From: Acidobacteriaceae bacterium
Lineage (GTDB): Bacteria > Acidobacteriota > Terriglobia > Terriglobales > Acidobacteriaceae
DNA length: 17,084 nucleotides
Direction: 5' to 3'
Assembly: GCA_030040115.1 (NCBI GenBank)
Contig: JASHUH010000454.1
Location: 1-17,084 of the forward strand
Numbering within the stretch: the stretch's first letter is position 1; the number at the start of each line of letters is the position of its first letter. The notes under the pieces are model-generated. The model made no database searches, was not told the DNA's origin, and worked only from the letters and a program-made list of their open reading frames with translations. Both the position numbers and the translations under genes were made by a program. Shown in pieces: positions 8,600 through 15,910 of the stretch.

Positions 8600-10491
8600 A
8601 CCGCCCCACCCGCAGCAGCCAGCCCCAGCGCTTCCGCCACGCCCATCCGTGAAAAATAAAAATTCGCTGTCGTCTGCTCGATCACCCTTCCGTCCTCAAT
8701 CGCAATCGTCATATCCGCAATCGCGGCCAGGGCCAGCCTGTGCGTAATCACAATCGCCGTCCGTCCTTCGAGCGCCCGCGCCAACTCACCTGCTACCGCC
8801 GCCTCGCAATCCACGTCCAGCGCCGAAGTCGGCTCGTCCATGATGATGAGCGAAGGGTTGCGCAGCATCGCCCGCGCCAGCGCAATCCGTTGCCGCTCGC
8901 CCACCGAAATGGTCACTCCCCGCTCGCCCAGCACCGTCTCATACCCGTTCGCCAGCGATTCAATAAAATCATCGATCCGCGCCATCCGCGCGCACGCCCG
9001 TATCTCCTCGAGCGTGGCTCCCGGCCGCCCATACGCGATGTTTTCTCGAATGCTCCCATGAAAGAAAAACGGCGTCTGTTCCACCAGCGCCACCTGCCGC
9101 CGCAAATCCTCGAGCGCCAGCTCGCGAATGTCCACCCCGTCCATCATGACCGCGCCACAATCGGGATCGAAAAACCTCACCAGCAGGTCCGCGATCGTCG
9201 ACTTCCCCGCTCCGCTCGGCCCCACCATCACGCACAGCGCGCCGGCCGGAATCCTGAACGAAACATCTGTCAGCACCGGCCGGTCTTTCGAATAGCGAAA
9301 TGAAACTCCATCCAGCCTCACTTCTTCGCGCACGCCCCCAAACGCCTGCGCCGCGGGCGATTCCACCACCTCCGGCTTGATATCGAGAAGCGAAAATACC
9401 CGCTCCAGCGACACTCCACCCGTCAGTAAGTTGGTGTAAGTCCCCATCATGGCCTGCACCGGTGATAGCAGCCGCAGATGGTAGGCCATAAACGCCACCA
9501 GCGCCCCAATCGTCAACTGCCCTTCGATCACCAGCCGTCCGCCATAGAGAAACAACGTCGCTGTCGAAACGGTCAGCACCGTCCCCGGCGCCGCGCTCGC
9601 CAAAAACGCCAGAAACTGCATGCGCAGCAGCGCTTCGATAAACCGGTTATTATGCCGCTCGAAATTCGCCGCTTCGCGCGTTTCGTTGGCCGACGACACC
9701 ACCAGCCGTATGCCCATCAGCGTTTCGATGAGGAAGCTGCCCAGGTCTGCGCTGCGCTCGCGTAGGGTTCTCGTTCGCTCCGTCAGCCGCGCTTGAAAAT
9801 GGCGCAACGCAACCGCGCCAAACGGCAGCAGCGCCAGACTCACCAGACACAACCGCCAGTTCAACCACGTCATGATGGCGACGCTGCCCACCAGAAACAG
9901 CACATTCGAAAGCACGCCCAGCAGCGTATCCGAGCACACGCGCTGCACTTCGCCCACATCGTTGTTCAGCCGCGACACGATGTCGCCCAGCTTGCGGCCG
10001 GCGAAAAACCGCGGCGACAGCCGCTGCAGATGCCGGTACACCGCCAGCCGCATGTCGAACAGCGACCGCGCCGAAAAGTGAATGTAAAGATAACTCGAAG
10101 CAATGGAAACCGCGGAAGTAACTACCGTAAGCGCCACGGTGAGCAGCGCGATTTCTTCCAGCACCTTCATGTTGCGGCGCATCAGCGCATCGTCGATGAG
10201 CCACCGCGAAATATAAGGCTGCAACAGGCTCAATCCGGTGGAGAACAACCCCAGCGCCACCACGGCGCACAACGACTTCCAATAAGGGGTTAGCCAGCGC
10301 AGAACCCGGCTGTATTGCGCAAACGGAATCGACGCCGGAGGGGCGGAAAGCGCTTCGAGATGGGCGCTCGCATTTGCCAAAGCTTTGCGAATCGATGCGC
10401 CGGGGTTCGACGCGCCTTTGCATCCGCGCCGCAACCCGGGACGATCATACCTTTCACCGGATTGAATCCCCGTCAGCGGAGACTTAGTCAT
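8596..10491 (-). CDS. qhpF: QhpF, ABC exporter of the quinohemoprotein amine dehydrogenase system
   Basis: A 631-residue half-transporter of the ABC exporter type: a cytoplasmic N-terminal extension of about 60 residues, a six-helix transmembrane domain (about 70-360) and a C-terminal nucleotide-binding domain. Walker A is GPSGAGKS (about 424-431), the Q-loop is VEQTPFFF, Walker B is SLIIMDEP (about 547-554) and the switch His is in ITHR (about 578-581). The signature motif is ISVGERQR where LSGGQRQR is usual. No C39 peptidase domain is present, consistent with QhpE doing the cleavage. In known qhp systems QhpF is needed for moving the gamma subunit to the periplasm, since QhpC lacks a Sec signal. 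The ATG lies inside the last codons of qhpB with an eight-base overlap, and its stop overlaps qhpE. Confidence 0.92.
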   Translation of the reverse strand: MTKSPLTGIQSGERYDRPGLRRGCKGASNPGASIRKALANASAHLEALSAPPASIPFAQYSRVLRWLTPYWKSLCAVVALGLFSTGLSLLQPYISRWLIDDALMRRNMKVLEEIALLTVALTVVTSAVSIASSYLYIHFSARSLFDMRLAVYRHLQRLSPRFFAGRKLGDIVSRLNNDVGEVQRVCSDTLLGVLSNVLFLVGSVAIMTWLNWRLCLVSLALLPFGAVALRHFQARLTERTRTLRERSADLGSFLIETLMGIRLVVSSANETREAANFERHNNRFIEALLRMQFLAFLASAAPGTVLTVSTATLFLYGGRLVIEGQLTIGALVAFMAYHLRLLSPVQAMMGTYTNLLTGGVSLERVFSLLDIKPEVVESPAAQAFGGVREEVRLDGVSFRYSKDRPVLTDVSFRIPAGALCVMVGPSGAGKSTIADLLVRFFDPDCGAVMMDGVDIRELALEDLRRQVALVEQTPFFFHGSIRENIAYGRPGATLEEIRACARMARIDDFIESLANGYETVLGERGVTISVGERQRIALARAMLRNPSLIIMDEPTSALDVDCEAAVAGELARALEGRTAIVITHRLALAAIADMTIAIEDGRVIEQTTANFYFSRMGVAEALGLAAAGGAV

Positions 10492-11614
10492 GCTCCGGCA
10501 TCACAATGAGATTCGAAGTCGTGTCGCCTTCCAGGTCGATGTCTTTCACCATCTCCAAAGTCTTGGCGTCGTACTCTTCGATCTGGAAGCCGGCGTTATA
10601 AATCAGCAGCTTGGTCCCGTCCGCGCTCATGCCAAAATTAAAGCGAGTGCGGCCGGTAAATTGCTTTTTGGCGATGATCTGTTTCGTCTTCATATCGAAG
10701 ACCCAGAATTCCGTAATGCGATTCCCGTTCAATCCGTTCACCACCGCCGTGTATCCCAGCGTCCGGTCGGGACTGAGCATCAACGGAGAAAGCATGGTTG
10801 TCGTCACCGGACCAATCGGTGTCAAGTCATAAGTGAGATTCGAGAGATTGATCTCTGCAATGCCGAAGGTCTCCCGGTGCACAAACGGATCGGTGGAACG
10901 AAACAATCCGATCACCTTGCCTGGATCCTCGTTGGGATCATCCACAATGCTGAACGAAAGATCTAACATCTGCGGATCCGCAGGCCGTTCCAGGTCAATC
11001 GTCTTCACCAGCTTGAAGTCCGAAGTCTTGAAAACCTGGATGCCTTCGGTCCTGAAGAGATAAAGATACTTTCCATCGGGAGACACTTTCATCGTGCCGC
11101 GGTAGCCGGGCGACGCTTCGCCTTTCGGCAGATCGCAGGAACGCACGATGCCCTTGGCCTGAAGATCGATGACGACGAACTGCGGCTGGGAGACATCGTA
11201 GTAATCAATTTGCTTCGTAACCGTCGTCGCGATGGAATAAATGTATCTGCCTGTCGGGTCGATAGCGTCCCCGCTCAGGCGAATCTGCTTGTTGTCGTGA
11301 TCCAGGTTGAAATAATCGCTCACCGTTCGTGTCGCCAGGTCCACCGTCGCAAAGCCGTTGTGCGCCATCGTCGCCACATACAGCTTTTTGTGGTCCGGAG
11401 AAAGAATCAGCCGGCGCACCACATCGGTGTCTACGTTGACTCGATCCAGCACCACCCCCTTCTCCAGGTCCACCACATCGATCTTGTGCTCCCAAGTGGC
11501 GAGATAGGCAATGGCAGGGGATCCGATGCCGTCCGCGGATCGAGCTGCGTGTGATGCGGCCCAACCGGGCAGCGCGGCAAGGCACAACAGCAGTGAAAGA
11601 ATAGTCCCACGCAT
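10484..11614 (-). CDS. qhpB: QhpB, quinohemoprotein amine dehydrogenase beta subunit
   Basis: Periplasmic beta-propeller subunit of 376 residues. A Sec signal peptide runs over about residues 1-22 (MRGTILSLLLCLAALPGWA, cleavage near AASHA). Repeating blade strands of YVTN type follow, for example IAYLATWEHKIDVVDLEKG, KKLYVATMAHNGFATVDLA, GKYLYLFRTEGIQVFKTSD and TKLLIYNAGFQIEEYDAKT, consistent with the seven-bladed propeller known for this subunit. It packs against the diheme alpha subunit and helps enclose the gamma subunit and its quinone. The first possible ATG (11623) touches the Shine-Dalgarno, so the ATG at 11614 is preferred. It follows qhpC by 23 bases and overlaps qhpF by eight. Confidence 0.93.
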   Translation of the reverse strand: MRGTILSLLLCLAALPGWAASHAARSADGIGSPAIAYLATWEHKIDVVDLEKGVVLDRVNVDTDVVRRLILSPDHKKLYVATMAHNGFATVDLATRTVSDYFNLDHDNKQIRLSGDAIDPTGRYIYSIATTVTKQIDYYDVSQPQFVVIDLQAKGIVRSCDLPKGEASPGYRGTMKVSPDGKYLYLFRTEGIQVFKTSDFKLVKTIDLERPADPQMLDLSFSIVDDPNEDPGKVIGLFRSTDPFVHRETFGIAEINLSNLTYDLTPIGPVTTTMLSPLMLSPDRTLGYTAVVNGLNGNRITEFWVFDMKTKQIIAKKQFTGRTRFNFGMSADGTKLLIYNAGFQIEEYDAKTLEMVKDIDLEGDTTSNLIVMPEHD

Positions 11615-11622
11615 GAGGTTCA

Positions 11623-11628
11623 TCTCCT
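11623..11628 (-). promoter_or_regulatory. Shine-Dalgarno deciding the qhpB start
   Basis: On the minus strand AGGAGA ends directly before a first ATG (11623-11621 overlaps its last base), leaving no spacing. A second in-frame ATG at 11614 has about nine bases of spacing and begins the signal peptide cleanly with MRG, so it is the better start. Confidence 0.65.
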
Positions 11629-11637
11629 ATTCGCGAG

Positions 11638-11976
11638 TTATGGAAACACGATGTCGAGGTTGCGCCAGTCCTTGGTGGCCACCGAACACTTGCTCGTCCA
11701 GTCCGGCGCATTGTTCAGGTGGTCCGGCACCTGCGCCGGCCAGAAGCACGAAACGTAGCAGTCGTAGATGTCGCGCTCCACAGGCTGACAAAGCCCAGCC
11801 GTTCCGCCCGCCGAGTCAACTTCCCATCCCGGAGAGAAGATAATCGTGCACCCCGTCGGCACATGGGGTCTCACGGCGTTCGACTGGCCCGACTGCAGGG
11901 CCACAATATCGTTCTCTGCTCCGGCGCTTTCCTCCATGCGGTGCGCCTTGGCGTTAATCGGACGAAGATGCTTCAT
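11638..11976 (-). CDS. qhpC: QhpC, quinohemoprotein amine dehydrogenase gamma subunit precursor (CTQ protein)
   Basis: A 112-residue precursor of the catalytic subunit. An N-terminal leader of about 36 residues has no hydrophobic core and is not a Sec signal; it is the expected substrate recognition segment for QhpD and is later cut by QhpE. The core keeps the full crosslink set. In precursor numbering these are Cys43/Glu52, Cys63/Asp69, Cys77/Asp85 and Cys73/Trp79, an exact offset of 36 from the known Cys7-Glu16, Cys27-Asp33, Cys41-Asp49 thioethers and the Cys37-Trp43 cysteine tryptophylquinone. Signature segments are FSPGWEVD, GGTAGLCQP, CYVSCFWPAQVPD and NNAPDW. One extra cysteine occurs at position 97. 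The ATG overlaps the qhpD stop as ATGA, coupling the maturase to its substrate. qhpB follows after 23 bases. Confidence 0.96.
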   Translation of the reverse strand: MKHLRPINAKAHRMEESAGAENDIVALQSGQSNAVRPHVPTGCTIIFSPGWEVDSAGGTAGLCQPVERDIYDCYVSCFWPAQVPDHLNNAPDWTSKCSVATKDWRNLDIVFP

Positions 11977-13403
11977 GACGCCTTCCTTTCGGAAAAGTGG
12001 TCTAAAAACGCGGGATTCAGTGAGGCGATCGTTCCATAAATGCGGAGGCAGGTGTCGGTCCAGGCGCGAATCCAATCGCAGTAGTGCAGGTTGGCGTGCC
12101 CGGTGTCGCCGTATCGGACAAAAGCCTCGTGATGGCATCCGCCGGCGCACAACGGTCTCGCCCAGCAGGTGTGGCAATCGTATTTGGCGTCGATGTTGCC
12201 GCGCTTCAGAAAAGCCGCCTGTTTTTCCTTGTCGATGCCGGTGCTTACATTGCCGATCTTGTGCTGATCGGAATCGACGAAGCGATGGCAGGGCGCGATG
12301 TCGCCCGACGGCCCCACGCCTACCAGGCCCAACCCCGCGCCGCAAGGAAGCGACTTATTCACTCCCTGGTGCAGTTCCGCCAGCGTATCGCTCACGTTGG
12401 AAAAGCCATGATGTTCGCCGCGCTTGGCGCATTCCAGATATTCTTCCGCCAGCGTCTGAAACTGGCCCAGCACGCTGTCCATCCCCACCGGCGTAATGGA
12501 ATAGAGGCGGTTCGGCGAAGTAGTTACCGGTGCGAACCCCACTTCGTGAAAACCCAGCGTATGTTTCAGGTGTTTGTAAGTCCCCAAAACATCCATGGCG
12601 TGCGATGTCATGGTCACCCGCGCCGCAATGGGCCGCGTTGTATGCTTTGCCAGTAACTCCTTGATCTTCGGCTCGATCACGTCATACGTCCCGCGGCCGT
12701 TCTTGAAGACGCGGAACGTGTCTTGCGATTCTTTGGCGCCGTCGATGCTTACCGTCACCCCAATAGCGTTTTCCGCAAGAAAGTCGATGATCTTCGGTGT
12801 AAGCAGCGTAGCGTTCGTCGTCAGGCTGAAGTCGAGCTTTACTCGCCGCCGTTCCGCCTCCGCCTGAGCATAGGTCACTGCTTGCTTCAGCAACGGGAAA
12901 TTCATCAGCGTTTCCCCGCCAAAGAAAGTAATGTGGACCGACTTACGCCCGCGTGAGTCGTGGAAGAAATAATCGATCGAGGCTTTCGCCGTCTCCCAGT
13001 CCATAAACTTCTTCTTGCCCTCGGGAGTGGCGACTTTATCCTCGCCGAACTCATAGCAGTAATGGCACGAAAGATTGCACTGGTTGGTTACATTCAGCAC
13101 CAGCGTTTGCAGCGGAAATTCTTCGGGCAGCGCTTCTGACATTGTACGAAGCGGAGTCCCGTTTCGAATCGCGCTCATTTGAGTAAGCTCGTCAATGCCC
13201 TCGCTGACTTCCGCCGCTCGAAACCCCTCCTCGACCATCTTCGAAATCAAGTCAGAGTGGTCCAGCGCCGTCTTCTCCAGCCGCGCCAGAATTCCCGAGG
13301 AAATCCGGTCCAGAGCAACAATTCCTCCACTCGCCGCGAGATAGGCGTAGTTCGCGTTCCCGCCTTCGAAAAGATGCACATCGCCTCGCGAATATGCGCT
13401 CAT
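11973..13403 (-). CDS. qhpD: QhpD, radical SAM/SPASM maturase forming thioether crosslinks in QhpC
   Basis: A 476-residue cytoplasmic radical SAM enzyme. The SAM-binding [4Fe-4S] motif is CNLSCHYC (Cys109, Cys113, Cys116), followed by FFGGET (GGE at 162-164). A C-terminal SPASM domain carries Cys354, Cys372, then CxxCx5Cx3C at 410, 413, 419 and 423, and Cys442, enough for two auxiliary clusters. The first 95 residues (LFEGGNANYAYLAASGGIVALDRIS) look like a peptide-binding RRE-type region. In characterised systems QhpD (PeaB) forms the three Cys-to-Asp/Glu thioether bonds in QhpC. The length fits the family. Its ATG overlaps the qhpA stop by four bases and its stop overlaps the qhpC start by four. 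Confidence 0.96.
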   Translation of the reverse strand: MSAYSRGDVHLFEGGNANYAYLAASGGIVALDRISSGILARLEKTALDHSDLISKMVEEGFRAAEVSEGIDELTQMSAIRNGTPLRTMSEALPEEFPLQTLVLNVTNQCNLSCHYCYEFGEDKVATPEGKKKFMDWETAKASIDYFFHDSRGRKSVHITFFGGETLMNFPLLKQAVTYAQAEAERRRVKLDFSLTTNATLLTPKIIDFLAENAIGVTVSIDGAKESQDTFRVFKNGRGTYDVIEPKIKELLAKHTTRPIAARVTMTSHAMDVLGTYKHLKHTLGFHEVGFAPVTTSPNRLYSITPVGMDSVLGQFQTLAEEYLECAKRGEHHGFSNVSDTLAELHQGVNKSLPCGAGLGLVGVGPSGDIAPCHRFVDSDQHKIGNVSTGIDKEKQAAFLKRGNIDAKYDCHTCWARPLCAGGCHHEAFVRYGDTGHANLHYCDWIRAWTDTCLRIYGTIASLNPAFLDHFSERKAS

Positions 13404-15151
13404 TGGTCAACCTCCGCCTGGTCGTAGATCAGGTACTGAGGCACGGTGACGATCAGGTAACTCCGGCCCTCGATCGGGGTGCTTGATCCGTCGGGCGTCA
13501 CCGTCGCCACCGCCCAAACGTCGCCATAGTTGTTGCGCATCGACGTCCGCGTCGGAGAAGGTCCGTCGCTCGCCGGGGTAAACAGACCGCTCTTCGCATC
13601 GATGGCGCCCACGTACTTGACATCGTCGTCGCCGTAAGTCGCTATAAATTCCTTGAGCGACCACGCCGCCGGCATCGGCCCAAGGTCGATATCGTCGGCC
13701 GTGTTCGGCTTGCCGTCCGGCCCGTAGCAGTACCCATCCGCCTCGAACTGCACGTAGCCCTTGGTATGGGTTGCGCTGCCAAGGTGGGCGAGTGACTCAA
13801 CCGGAATCACTTTGATGAAGTCCACCTGCTTGTACACAGCCAGCGCGTCCGGCGCCGCAATATCGCCCACCGTGATGGTGCGCATTCCCGGCGTAATGTT
13901 CTCAGCCACGTCGGCGCTCACCGAAATCGCGCTCGGCGTGGCGCTCAGCACTTTCGTCACCGTCACGCCGGCCCCAAGGTCGATGCCGGATGCGCTGACT
14001 CCTGCGGGCAAATGATCGCCATAGATCGTGACTTTGTTTCCGGTTGTCCCCGCCCGCAGCGAAGAGACGTCCGTGCCCAATACCGTCGGCCCGTCCACGG
14101 CGCGGCGCAAACTCACGTCCATGCCGAATTCTTCATAGCGGCCCCAGAACCAGCGGCCATGCATCCGCGATTGATCGGCGGAAATGAGCATCACTTCGCG
14201 CGCCGTCTTCATGTCATCGGGTGAGCCTGCTTCTTGGCTGGCGCTCGAACGGCCTCTCCACTGGTAACCCGTGTACACAATGCTCGCCCCCTCCGCGGTA
14301 ACCACCCTTGAAGGATCATCCACAAAATGCCCCTTGGTCTGGGTCGTGAACATGTCGGGAGAGGCTCCGGCGCCGATCGTCATTTCCCCGAAGAACTTGC
14401 CTTTCGCCGCTTGCTTGCCCCAAACCAGCCAACGTCCAGCCAGTTTGGGATTGCTCATGCTCGATTCCCAATTCGACCAGGCCGCGGTGTGCAGCGGCGC
14501 CGCCTTCTCAATGTAGGCGAGCGCCACGTCCACCGCTGGCAGCTTATCCTTTGTCGTCTCACCTTGTGCGCCGCCGCCCGCTCGACGGCCGCTGTCTCCA
14601 AAAGCAATCGGCGCCGAGGACGGAAAGAACGCCCGGTGCATGTTCACCAGCAACTTCCAGTCATCCGGCGGGCGATGCCACGAGAGCGGCCGCGCCAGCG
14701 CATGGCACGCTCCACAGGCATGCCGCACATCGGCGTCTTCGGGAAACTTCTCATCCGTCATGCGGTGCTCGGCGTAGTTCTCCACCGGCTCCGCCTCCGA
14801 CGGCGCCAGGCCGTGATAGTCGCTCAGATAAGTCAAAATATGCCGCGCTTCCTCCGGGGTCAGGCTCACTCCGTTCAGGCGCACCATGCGCTTGATCGCC
14901 TCTTCCCAGCCCTCGGGAGAGGTGCGAATCCAGGAAATCCGCGACAGATTTCCCTTCGCGTCCGCCTGGTGGCAGGTTCCGCACTTCGAAATCGTCAATT
15001 GGTCGGTGACCGGAAAACCCTGCTCATGACTTTCCGGCGGGTTCGCTGTGGCCTCTTGCGAAAAAGCACGCGCTGGCGGATAAATGAGGGCCGCGGTCAA
15101 CCCCAGCGTTAACAAGCTCAAGCCGCGCTTGCCTGTTCCAGAACCAGTCAT
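13400..15151 (-). CDS. qhpA: QhpA, quinohemoprotein amine dehydrogenase diheme alpha subunit
   Basis: Periplasmic alpha subunit of 583 residues. A Sec signal peptide covers about residues 1-29 (KRGLSLLTLGLTAALI, ending PARA). Domain I carries two c-type heme sites, CGTCH (Cys57-His61) and CGACH (Cys146-His150), so cytochrome c maturation in the periplasm is required. Beta-rich domains follow; the stretch GPTVLGTDVSSLRAG to RTITVGD (about 362-440) looks like an IPT/Ig-like sandwich, and the end reads EGRSYLIVTVPQYLIYDQ as in the family. The hemes take electrons from the quinone of the gamma subunit and pass them to a soluble acceptor not encoded here. The start is ATG 15151 or GTG 15160; GGAG at 15164-15167 is a little far from the first and close to the second. 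It is the first gene of the operon. Confidence 0.95.
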   Translation of the reverse strand: MTGSGTGKRGLSLLTLGLTAALIYPPARAFSQEATANPPESHEQGFPVTDQLTISKCGTCHQADAKGNLSRISWIRTSPEGWEEAIKRMVRLNGVSLTPEEARHILTYLSDYHGLAPSEAEPVENYAEHRMTDEKFPEDADVRHACGACHALARPLSWHRPPDDWKLLVNMHRAFFPSSAPIAFGDSGRRAGGGAQGETTKDKLPAVDVALAYIEKAAPLHTAAWSNWESSMSNPKLAGRWLVWGKQAAKGKFFGEMTIGAGASPDMFTTQTKGHFVDDPSRVVTAEGASIVYTGYQWRGRSSASQEAGSPDDMKTAREVMLISADQSRMHGRWFWGRYEEFGMDVSLRRAVDGPTVLGTDVSSLRAGTTGNKVTIYGDHLPAGVSASGIDLGAGVTVTKVLSATPSAISVSADVAENITPGMRTITVGDIAAPDALAVYKQVDFIKVIPVESLAHLGSATHTKGYVQFEADGYCYGPDGKPNTADDIDLGPMPAAWSLKEFIATYGDDDVKYVGAIDAKSGLFTPASDGPSPTRTSMRNNYGDVWAVATVTPDGSSTPIEGRSYLIVTVPQYLIYDQAEVDQ

Positions 15152-15400
15152 TGGTTTCACTCTCTCCCTGGACTTTGCTCACTTCCGAAATCGCGATTTC
15201 GCCTGCGTTCGCCGATGCGAACCCCGCTAGCACAGTGCGAATCCGGGCCTCTTGCTCTGAGACCGTCCGCATTTCCAAGCTCATGCTCGCCGTCGATTGA
15301 ACGGGTAATGGGGAATCCCGATGTGTCTTTTTGCGCGGCTTTAACCCTGTGCGGGGTGCGACTGAGCCTGCCGGCGCTTGCGTGCTTACCTGTACTTTGC

Positions 15401-15428
15401 ACTCTAGGGCATCATGCGCCGAACGCAA
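15401..15428 (-). promoter_or_regulatory. Candidate promoter of the qhp operon
   Basis: On the minus strand TTGCGT (15428-15423) and TAGAGT (15406-15401) are 16 bases apart and resemble -35 and -10 boxes at three and four of six positions. The weak -35 adjoins the 17-base palindrome, an arrangement that suits an activator-dependent promoter. It would give a leader of about 240 bases before qhpA. This is an eye-based suggestion only. Confidence 0.28.
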
Positions 15429-15444
15429 AAGAATTAAATTCTTT
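15428..15444. promoter_or_regulatory. Perfect 17-base palindrome, candidate operator
   Basis: AAAGAATT, a central A, then AATTCTTT form a perfect inverted repeat in the divergent qhpA-LysR spacer. It contains paired T and A residues of the kind found in LysR T-N11-A sites, and it directly abuts a candidate -35 box for the qhp operon. It could bind the divergent LysR-type regulator or another dimeric factor. Confidence 0.4.
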
Positions 15445-15910
15445 GCTCTTCATCGTTTTTAGTTATCTTTGCGGGCGAATATCTGGACTGTTCGGCTTTT
15501 GGGGGTATCCCAGGAACGAAAAGACGTCACTCTTGTTCGCCGTTCCTTGGTTTGTTGTATGTTCAAGACGGTTCCGGAATCCCGCGTTGTGGAAATCAGG
15601 TATAAAGAACTGCCCCTTGAATCTTTATAGGTGCGTCTCTACACTTCTGCCCAATCAGGCATCGCCACTTCGCGCCGCCTGCGCAGATCGAAGCCCATGA
15701 CCGGGCCACAGTCTGCGGAATTGCGTTGGCTTTCTTCCCAGTCGCGCACTGGACTTGCGCTGTACGTAGCTCCACGATCAGCGGACTTTAGCATCAGGGC
15801 GATTTTTCTGGGACATTCCTTTGCCGTCCCCTCTTTCTCGGCCATCTGAAACAGTCAGAGTTCAAAGCACAACGGGTTTCGATTCCAACAGGCTCTCCCT
15901 CGAGGTCAGG

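Larger units (their letters stand above)
15161..15910. other. Long divergent regulatory region between qhpA and the LysR gene
   Basis: About 750 bases without a convincing gene, and with an AT-richer middle (roughly 15430-15640) than the flanks. It holds a 17-base perfect palindrome at 15428-15444, a candidate minus-strand promoter at 15401-15428, the 8-base palindrome TTCCGGAA at 15572-15579, a TATAAA at 15601-15606 without a good -35, and GGGAC/GTCCC arms near 15810 and 15826. Open frames cross it, including a plus frame from 15215 to 15700 and minus frames that run into the start of qhpA. None has a recognisable product. It most likely contains the promoters and operators of both divergent units. 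Confidence 0.55.

Noticed and set aside
15215..15700. Plus-strand open frame of 161 codons in the qhpA-LysR spacer
   Set aside because: Composition is Cys/Leu/Pro-rich, with no ribosome site or domain, and it covers the likely promoter and palindrome.
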